Below, one piece after another: positions 1-5,060 of a stretch of DNA of 5,412 nt. The number at the start of each line of letters is the position of its first letter. Position 1 is the stretch's first letter. The DNA is from an uncultured Halomicronema sp. (GTDB lineage: Bacteria; Cyanobacteriota; Cyanobacteriia; Phormidesmidales; Phormidesmidaceae): contig CALCPB010000824.1 of the NCBI GenBank assembly GCA_937897665.1, positions 1-5,412 on the forward strand, written 5' to 3'. The notes under the pieces were generated by a model. That model was not told the DNA's origin, made no database searches, and saw nothing but the letters and a program-made list of their open reading frames with translations. Made by a program: the position numbers and the translations under genes.

Positions 1-1056
1 GGTGTTTCGGGTGTTGGTATTGATTTGAGCCATAAACTCCGACTCTGGTACCACCACCACAATCAGCCAGTCCAACCCGAAGCCATCTTGAAACGGTAAG
101 ACCTCTAAAAACTGAGTGTCGCCCTTGACATCAAAGGTGAGCTGCTGCGATCGCTCAATCTGCTCAAAGCCGTTGAAGCGATCGGCTAAGAAGTTAGCCG
201 TTTTTTGCACCAAGACATCTTCACTTTCGATCGCCAATAACGGGCGTACCTCATCCCCGTCTTCCATCATTAGGGGTTCATTCGTCGAGTTAGAAATCAA
301 GTTGCCCTTCCGATCCACCACAAACGCTTGGCCACTTTCCCCAATTTCTAGCTGTTGCAAAAACGTCCGAAATTCTTCGGGCAGCACCACATCAGCTGCA
401 CAGACGCCGAGCAAATTCCGGCCCGAGCGATCATAGACTGGCAAGCTGGCAGTAATGTTGGGCAGCCGGGACGTAAAGGCAATGTAAACATCCGTCCAAG
501 CAGGCTTCTGAGCAGCAGCGGCAGCTTTATACCAGGGCCGCTGCCGCGAGTCGTAGCGGGTGTCGGCCTCGCGCAAAAAGAAGGTGCGTTGCCCCTGCAC
601 GTCTAAGCTATAAAACTGCCGCAAAAAGCCGGTGGACTGGTTGCTGTAGGTTAGCTCTAACGATCCATCCGTAGGCGATCGCAAAATGCCAAAAAACTCT
701 CCCCGCTGAGCACTGCCACAATAGACCAGCGCCAGCGTATCGGCAATTTTCATCTGTTGATAGAGCTGACTCTCGCCATAAGCTGCACCGGGCACGTCCA
801 TCAGCCCTTGGGTAAAGGCGTTGGCATTTAACCGGTTGATTTCGTGGGGCGTGGCAAAGTAACTCTCCAGTTCTTGCTGAATGCGCACGGTCAGTTCGTG
901 GCGCAGCTGACTGGCCAAATCATTGACCGCCTTTTGACCATTGCGAAACGATAGGTACCCCACCAGACCGACGGTGCCGACGATCTGCCCCACCCCCAGC
1001 AAAATCAACAAAATGCGCAGGGGCAAAGCAGTGGGCAAGCGAGAGAAACGCGACAT
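1..1056 (-). CDS. Membrane-anchored Cache-domain sensor protein, N-terminal 352 residues (3' end outside window)
   Basis: The frame opens at ATG 1056 and stays open to base 1, giving 352 residues without a stop, so the gene is partial. A short basic N-terminus (MSRFSRLP) precedes one hydrophobic helix at about residues 13-36. A long extracytoplasmic domain follows, with the look of a double Cache (dCache_1) domain: an N-terminal helix at about 37-75, then the signature DSRQRPWY (169-176), WTDVY (187-191), a strand ending in D222, and a membrane-distal to membrane-proximal transition near GESGQAFVVDRKGNLIS (about 239-255). The stretch DWLIVVVVPESEFM (about 329-342) is the usual end of such a domain just before a second membrane helix, which should lie just outside the window. 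The output domain is not visible; cyanobacterial relatives carry adenylate cyclase, histidine kinase, GGDEF or SpoIIE modules. The start is supported by AAGGA eight bases upstream, overlapping the glsA stop. It is the third gene of the operon. Confidence 0.88.
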   Translation of the reverse strand, partial: MSRFSRLPTALPLRILLILLGVGQIVGTVGLVGYLSFRNGQKAVNDLASQLRHELTVRIQQELESYFATPHEINRLNANAFTQGLMDVPGAAYGESQLYQQMKIADTLALVYCGSAQRGEFFGILRSPTDGSLELTYSNQSTGFLRQFYSLDVQGQRTFFLREADTRYDSRQRPWYKAAAAAQKPAWTDVYIAFTSRLPNITASLPVYDRSGRNLLGVCAADVVLPEEFRTFLQQLEIGESGQAFVVDRKGNLISNSTNEPLMMEDGDEVRPLLAIESEDVLVQKTANFLADRFNGFEQIERSQQLTFDVKGDTQFLEVLPFQDGFGLDWLIVVVVPESEFMAQINTNTRNT

Positions 1057-1064
1057 GGCGAAAA

Positions 1065-1069
1065 TCCTT
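1065..1069 (-). promoter_or_regulatory. Ribosome binding site of the Cache sensor gene
   Basis: AAGGA on the minus strand overlaps the TAA stop of glsA (1070-1068) and lies eight bases before ATG 1056. It fixes the sensor start and suggests translational coupling to glsA. Confidence 0.6.
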
Positions 1070-2087
1070 ACCAATTATCGGCATCGTTGCCAGCAATACA
1101 CTCAGCGAGATCGTTTTCTGGCTGGGCCACGTTAAAGAGATGCAGCCCAAAATCGTGGGAAAGCGCTTCGCACACTTTGATGCCCCGAGCGCTGTTGCCT
1201 TTGGCATCAAGCAACGGTGAAAAGGTGCCGACCCCCAGGATGTTGGGTGCAACGGCGGTGATGCCCCCGCCAACGCCACTCTTGGCGGGCATGCCGACGC
1301 GATAGGTCCATTCGCCAGAGCCGTCATACATGCCACAGGTCAGCATGACGCTAATCACGTCCTGCACATAGCGTTCATCCAGGGCGCGTTCGCCCGTCAC
1401 CGGATTCACGCCCCCATTAGCGAGCGTGGCCGATAGCATGGCCAGGTCTTTGGCCGTCACCATAATCGAGCACTGTTGAAAGTACAAATCCAGGGTTTCA
1501 TCGACGCGATCGCTGACCATGCCAAAGTTCAGCATCAGGTAGGCCATGGCCCGATTGCGAAAGCCGGTAGCTTTTTCGGACAAAAAGATCGGCACGTTGA
1601 TATCGTGGTCGCGACCGGTGTAGCGCTTAAACATCGCCAGCATGCGCTTCAGCCGCTCGGTACTGTTGGCCCCTTTCACCAGGTCAGTCGTGGCGATCGC
1701 CCCGGCATTGACCATCGGGTTGTAGGGCCGATTGGTTTTTTCATCCAGCACGATCGCGTTAAAGGCCTCACCCGTGGGTTCAACGCTCACCTTGCTATTG
1801 ACATAGTCCCGCCCGTGATCTTCTAGAGCGAGGCCATAGACGAACGCTTTCGAAATGGACTGAATCGTAAATAGCTGCTCGCAATCGCCAATTTCAAACA
1901 CCTGGCCGGCTTTCGTGACGACGCAAATGCCAAACCACTCGGGTTTCGCCAGAGCCAACTCGGGAATATAGTCGGCCACTGCACCGTCATTCAGCGCTTG
2001 ATAGCGCTCATGCAGCTCATGCAAATAGTTGCGGAACGGGGAGGTAACGGCGGTGATTGAACTGGCTAAAGACTGCATGTCAGACAT
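1068..2087 (-). CDS. glsA: Glutaminase A (L-glutamine amidohydrolase)
   Basis: This 339-residue protein is a complete serine-dependent glutaminase of the beta-lactamase-like fold, slightly longer than the roughly 310 residues usual in bacteria. It hydrolyses L-glutamine to L-glutamate and ammonium, presumably in the cytosol, since no signal peptide or membrane helix is seen. By alignment from memory with human GLS, all active-site residues are present: nucleophile Ser77 and Lys80 in the S-x-x-K motif (QSISK), Tyr40 (VADYIPEL), Asn127 (NPMVNAGAI), Glu171 and Asn178, Tyr202 (LYFQQCSI), Tyr254 (CGMYDGSG) and Val272 (PAKSGVGGG). The gene should therefore be functional. Extra C-terminal residues (ENDLAECIAGNDADNW) extend past the core; no STAS or ankyrin domain is attached. 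ATG 2087 is chosen because a strong GGAGG lies ten bases upstream within the end of the preceding ATPase gene. It is the middle gene of the operon, with a 5-base gap upstream and 11 bases downstream. Confidence 0.97.
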   Translation of the reverse strand: MSDMQSLASSITAVTSPFRNYLHELHERYQALNDGAVADYIPELALAKPEWFGICVVTKAGQVFEIGDCEQLFTIQSISKAFVYGLALEDHGRDYVNSKVSVEPTGEAFNAIVLDEKTNRPYNPMVNAGAIATTDLVKGANSTERLKRMLAMFKRYTGRDHDINVPIFLSEKATGFRNRAMAYLMLNFGMVSDRVDETLDLYFQQCSIMVTAKDLAMLSATLANGGVNPVTGERALDERYVQDVISVMLTCGMYDGSGEWTYRVGMPAKSGVGGGITAVAPNILGVGTFSPLLDAKGNSARGIKVCEALSHDFGLHLFNVAQPENDLAECIAGNDADNW

Positions 2088-2092
2088 CGCCC

Positions 2093-2848
2093 TTACACCT
2101 CCATAATCTGTTGAGCAACTTGGCGGAATTCTTGACTCACCGGATGATCAGGAAACTTCGTGCAAAACACGCCTTCACTCGCGAGCTGCACCACGTCTTC
2201 TGACAGCGGAAAAACGCCCGCCACTGGCACGCTGTAGGTCTCTTCGACCTTTTGTTGTAACGCCTCCCGATTGAGGCTGCTGTAGGCTTTATTGATCGCC
2301 AGCAACATGTTGCGCACTTTGAGCTGACGCGCCACGTCTACAGTGACAGCCGTGCCTTGGTAATCCTGCTTGTCTGGCCGCAAAATCAATACCAACACGT
2401 GGGAAATCGCAATCGACAGGAAGGTCTCTTTGGACAGGCCCGGATGGGTGTCGATAAAGAGATAGTCGAGATTCAGGGCTTTGACTAAGCCGCGAAACCC
2501 ATCATTCATCCGTTTGACGTCGTACCCATCTTTGAGAATGCGGGCAATATCATCAGCTCGGACGCTAGACGGCACGAGATAAAGCTGATCCGCCTCTAAG
2601 CCGACGTTGCCCCCCACGTCATAGGCGGCATCGGTAATTGGCTTTTCATCCCAGAGGTAGTTATTGAGGGTGGCAGAAATTTGCTCAGGTTCCAGGCAAA
2701 ATAAATTGTGAATGCCGGGAGAGGGCACATCGGTGTCAAACACTGCGACGCGATGGCCCTTTGCTGCCACGGTCGTCGCCAAGTTGGCCGTAAAATTCGA
2801 TTTACCGGTACCGCCCCGATAAGAGTGAACGGAAACAACTTTAGGCAT
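2093..2848 (-). CDS. ParA/MinD-like P-loop ATPase
   Basis: This 251-residue protein belongs to the SIMIBI class (ParA/MinD superfamily). It opens directly with a deviant Walker A motif, RGGTGKSN (11-18). Walker A' follows as VAVFDTDVPSPG with Asp38 and Asp40, then Walker B as LFIDTHPG with Asp133. ParA/MinD proteins bind ATP, dimerise and position cargo on nucleoid or membrane. The intra-dimer signature lysine of KGGxGK is Arg11 here. No C-terminal MinD-type amphipathic membrane anchor is obvious (it ends in RQVAQQIMEV), and no ParB partner is visible nearby, so a role in plasmid or chromosome partition is not supported; regulation or localisation of the operon's other products is possible. 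The start is taken as ATG 2848, which puts the P-loop at the usual distance. An in-frame TTG at 2866 would add six residues but lies too near the predicted transcription start. No good Shine-Dalgarno is seen. A four-codon ATG frame at 2855-2841 overlaps the start. It is the first gene of the operon. Confidence 0.93.
   Translation of the reverse strand: MPKVVSVHSYRGGTGKSNFTANLATTVAAKGHRVAVFDTDVPSPGIHNLFCLEPEQISATLNNYLWDEKPITDAAYDVGGNVGLEADQLYLVPSSVRADDIARILKDGYDVKRMNDGFRGLVKALNLDYLFIDTHPGLSKETFLSIAISHVLVLILRPDKQDYQGTAVTVDVARQLKVRNMLLAINKAYSSLNREALQQKVEETYSVPVAGVFPLSEDVVQLASEGVFCTKFPDHPVSQEFRQVAQQIMEV
2098..2102 (-). promoter_or_regulatory. Ribosome binding site of glsA
   Basis: A full GGAGG on the minus strand sits inside the last codons of the ParA-like gene, ten bases before ATG 2087. 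It is the best Shine-Dalgarno match in the operon, decides the glsA start, and implies that terminating ribosomes can re-initiate on glsA. Confidence 0.7.
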
Positions 2849-2881
2849 AGGGCATTTAACTTTCAAGTGACGAAAACTGGC

Positions 2882-2909
2882 ATTAGCATTCGTTACAGAG
2901 ACCTCACAA
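2882..2909 (-). promoter_or_regulatory. Candidate promoter of the ParA-like/glsA/sensor operon
   Basis: Reading on the minus strand, a -10 candidate GCTAAT (2887-2882, four of six to consensus) is preceded at 16 bases by TTGTGA (2909-2904, four of six to the -35 consensus). Transcription would begin near 2875, giving a leader of about 27 bases to ATG 2848. Neither hexamer is strong, which fits a promoter that needs an activator at the adjacent NtcA-type site. Confidence 0.35.
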
Positions 2910-2912
2910 ACC

Positions 2913-2926
2913 GTAATGAATGATAC
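2913..2926 (-). promoter_or_regulatory. Candidate NtcA binding site (GTA-N8-TAC)
   Basis: The minus strand reads GTATCATTCATTAC, an exact match to the GTA-N8-TAC consensus of NtcA, the CRP-family nitrogen regulator of cyanobacteria; the plus strand also reads GTA-N8-TAC. Its centre is about 44 bases upstream of the start predicted from the -10 at 2887-2882, close to the -41.5 position of NtcA-activated promoters. The site is about 65 bases upstream of the ATPase ATG and some 400 bases from the divergent gene, so it most likely serves the glutaminase operon. Six fixed bases can occur by chance in an intergenic region of this size (very roughly one in ten), so position and gene content carry much of the argument. 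Confidence 0.5.
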
Positions 2927-3136
2927 GAATTTAGCGATGCCCGGTCGGCGGTAGAGACCCAGTCGCTAGCATACAAACACTCCGTACCCATTGCGCAAAA
3001 AATTGTGATCGGGTGCCTTTCATCAAGAAAAACTTAACAAACCGTCAATTTACTGAAGCTGTTGATGCCACTTCATGGGGGCACGAAAAGATTCACCCAG
3101 CGCAGAGCAACCATAATTTTCGCGACAAAAAAGAGC

Positions 3137-3153
3137 TGCTGTGGCCCACAGCA
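3137..3153. repeat. 17-base palindrome TGCTGTGG-C-CCACAGCA
   Basis: Two perfect 8-base inverted arms are separated by a single C. The loop is too short for a normal RNA hairpin unless inner pairs open, so a dimeric DNA-binding protein site is the more natural reading. It lies about 176 bases upstream of the acyltransferase start and about 290 bases from the ATPase start. No matching known operator was recognised. Confidence 0.5.
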
Positions 3154-3257
3154 CTGGCGTTACTCGCCTCAGTGAATCACGTTTCAAGGAAGGGACTAAA
3201 GTACGCGATCGCGACCCAGCAACAATGGGGATTCGTCACACAAAAACATGGGTTGTA

Positions 3258-3287
3258 TTGAGGGTGTTGAACTGGCTTTTCTAAAAT
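3258..3287 (+). promoter_or_regulatory. Candidate promoter of the acyltransferase pseudogene
   Basis: TTGAGG (3258-3263, four of six to the -35 consensus) is followed after 18 bases by TAAAAT (3282-3287, five of six to the -10 consensus). Transcription would start near 3294, leaving a leader of about 35 bases to ATG 3329. No clear Shine-Dalgarno precedes that ATG. Confidence 0.35.
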
Positions 3288-3328
3288 GACTGAATAGAGG
3301 TTCACCGTCACTACCTCCGAGACTCATC

Positions 3329-4449
3329 ATGTCAGGCACCCCGACGCGATTAGGTTTTATCGACAATCTACGCCTGTTTTTGACAGTACTCGTCGTAGCT
3401 CACCATGCAGCCCAACCCTATGGCCCGACAGGCGGCGACTGGCCGCTTTTTAATTCCGAGCGGGCGGCGATCCTAGGGCCGTTTTTTGCAGTGAATGCGG
3501 CCTTTTTTATGGGCCTGTTCTTTTTCATCTCAGGCTATTTTTTGCCCGCAGCGGGCGATCGCAAAGGCCTTAACCGTCTCCTGCAAAACCGACTGCAGCG
3601 ATTGGGAATACCGGTGTTATTTTTTGCGTTGATCGTGTTTCCGCCAATTCTTTACTGGCTCGCCAGCCCCTCGATTTCCTTCCCGGTTTTCTTGGTGCAG
3701 GTCTATATCAAACAGCGCGAAATTGAAGTGGCGCACCTGTGGTTCTTGCTGCATCTCCTGGGCTATACCGCCCTCTATGCAGTGTGGAGATCGGTGTCTC
3801 AGCGGCATTCTTTAAGCCCCATCAATCCCCCAAGGCACCGCCTGATTGTGGTCTACTGGCTCAGCCTCAGTCTCGTCACGTTTCTCGTGCGGATTCACTA
3901 TCCGATTGATCGCTGGGTTAATCTCTTGGGCTTTGTACCTGCTGAGCTGGCGCATCTGCCGCAGTATGGCAGCTTGTGGGTGCTGGGCATCTTGGCCTAT
4001 CGCCATCACTGGCTAGGGCAAATGCCGACTGCCCGTGGCATGACGTGGCTCCGGGTGGGGTTGGGGGCCGGTTTACTGCGCTACCTCTACAGTGTGAGTC
4101 GCACTCGCCTGGCCCGGAGCTGATTGCGGGGGGCGGCTTCGACTGGCGATCGCTGGTGTGGAGCGGTTGGGAAGCCCTGATCTGTGTCGGACTTTGCCTG
4201 GGCTTGTTAATCCTGTTTCGCGATCGCTGTAATGCTCAGAATAAATGGCTCAAAAGGTTGTCCGCCAATGCCTATGGCGTCTATCTCATTCATCTGCTGA
4301 TCATTCTCTATTGCTAGTTTGTCGTCGCTGTTTGGGCGGTTGGCCCATTAGCCAAATTGGGGCTGGTGATGGCGGTGGGCACACCAACTTGCTTTGTCCT
4401 CAGTGCTGTGCTGCGGCGATCGCCCTTTATTCAACTGGTTATACCCTGA
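3329..4449 (+). pseudogene. Broken membrane acyltransferase (acyltransferase-3 / OpgC-like)
   Basis: The first 264 codons (3329-4123) read as an acyltransferase-3 family protein, a multi-helix inner-membrane enzyme that transfers acyl groups to glycans or similar acceptors. Visible marks are FIDNLRLFL (10-18), the paired His25-His26 after the first helix begins, FFMGLFFFISGYF (59-71), the loop DRKGLNRLLQNRLQRLGIP (77-95) and HLWFLLHLLGY (136-146). The frame then closes at TGA 4121-4123, while the expected C-terminus continues in frame 1 as FDWRSLVWSGWEAL, then LILFRDRCN and SANAYGVYLIHLLII. A one-base loss (or equivalent) near 4080-4120 explains this. A second lesion is TAG at 4315-4317, probably a former CAG, after which the same frame runs FVVAVWAVGPLAKLGLVMAV to a natural-looking end at TGA 4447-4449. 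The repaired product would be about 373 residues, a normal family length. Two independent lesions and a neighbouring transposon wreck favour true decay over a sequencing error. Substrate is unknown. Confidence 0.87.
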
Positions 4450-4521
4450 GGCCATGCCTTCTCGGGAAATGGATTGGCCTGTGGGACGCAGACCGGCAAA
4501 CCGAGCCAGATTTTCTGGTAA

Positions 4522-5050
4522 CACCGGATGGCCATCCGATTGATACTGCTGCCGCAATCGCTGGATGTTCTCGAACTGCTCGTTGCGGTGCGGATCATGC
4601 CCCGTCGCTCGAGTTTTCTACGCTTGCCGCCATCGGTACTGGTGCTTGCCCAACAACTGATTAACGACTGTCACATTCACGGTGATGCCCTCATTTTGCT
4701 GCTGCAACTCGGCAATTTCAGCCCGTGTCAAATGTGTCTATTTCACCGAATCATCCTTGGGATACCCAGCTGCATGATCCACAATCACTCGCAAATAGGT
4801 CGCGTCGATACCGTCGATGGTGTCTCAGGCCGCTTCAAGCCGCTTTTCGTCTCCCACCCCGTCGTCGAATGCGGGGCTGATGGAGGGCAGACTCATCGGC
4901 TAACTCGCACGCCCCTGATTTAATGGCGTGATAGTCACAGCCCAATGAACAGCTGATATAGCTGATGCCGCCATGGCCCAATTTCACCGCTTCAACGGCG
5001 GTATGGCAGCGGCGATCCTTCTCTGACAACGACGAATAGTAGCCGGGCAT
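4522..5050 (-). pseudogene. ISAzo13-type transposase remnant, N-terminal part
   Basis: From ATG 5050 the minus strand reads YYSSLSEKDRR, then AVEAVKLGHGGISYIS and RIRRRGGRRK, the N-terminal DNA-binding region of ISAzo13-family (Rhodopirellula-type DDE) transposases. That frame ends at TGA 4837-4835. Homology resumes one frame over at 4821 as TIDGIDATYLRVIVDHAAG, then THLTRAEIAEL, NVTVVNQLLGKHQYRWRQA, and NEQFENIQRLRQQYQSDGHP, the family's standard order. Inside it lie two further stops, TAG at 4740-4738 (family position usually Trp, as in VKWT) and TAG at 4620-4618 (probably once CAG). Recognisable similarity ends at about 4522, just before the place where relatives begin the catalytic DDE domain, so the C-terminal half is deleted. 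With one frameshift, two nonsense codons and a truncation, the gene cannot produce an active enzyme. It is convergent with the broken acyltransferase and about 70 bases from its end. Family assignment is from motif memory. Confidence 0.83.
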
Positions 5051-5060
5051 CTACTATTCG
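5033..5060. repeat. Perfect 10-bp inverted repeat with 8-base loop
   Basis: CGAATAGTAG (5033-5042) and CTACTATTCG (5051-5060) are exact reverse complements around the loop CCGGGCAT. The transposase ATG (5050-5048) lies within the loop, and one arm encodes its first codons (YYSS). In RNA the hairpin would expose or trap that start. It could be a translational brake, a structural end of the element, or the product of a template-switch mutation. Confidence 0.6.

Larger units (their letters stand above)
2849..3328. other. Divergent intergenic region of 480 bases
   Basis: This region lies between two divergently transcribed genes. It holds the NtcA-type site and candidate promoter on the left, a 17-base palindrome at 3137-3153, a HIP1 octamer at 3205-3212 and a candidate plus-strand promoter on the right. 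The only sizeable open frame, 3013-3261 on the plus strand, begins at GTG without a convincing ribosome binding site, shows no recognisable family, and is treated as non-coding. No tRNA or terminator was recognised. Confidence 0.6.

Noticed and set aside
920..1336. Minus-strand frame of 138 codons across the glsA end and sensor start
   Set aside because: It overlaps two confidently identified genes in another frame and has no family features.
1476..1826. Plus-strand frame of 116 codons inside glsA
   Set aside because: Antisense shadow of a gene with complete catalytic residues.
2906..3045. Nine-base direct repeat ACAAACCGT at 2906-2914 and 3037-3045
   Set aside because: A 9-base match within a 480-base AT-rich region is expected by chance fairly often, and neither copy has symmetry or a suitable promoter position apart from overlapping the NtcA-type site.
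3013..3261. 82-codon plus-strand frame in the divergent intergenic region
   Set aside because: GTG start without a convincing ribosome binding site, no recognisable family or motif, and it spans the palindrome and promoter region.
4245..4923. Two plus-strand frames (139 and 131 codons) over the region right of the acyltransferase
   Set aside because: The minus strand carries ordered transposase similarity here and the acyltransferase C-terminus continues in a different plus frame, so these are shadows.
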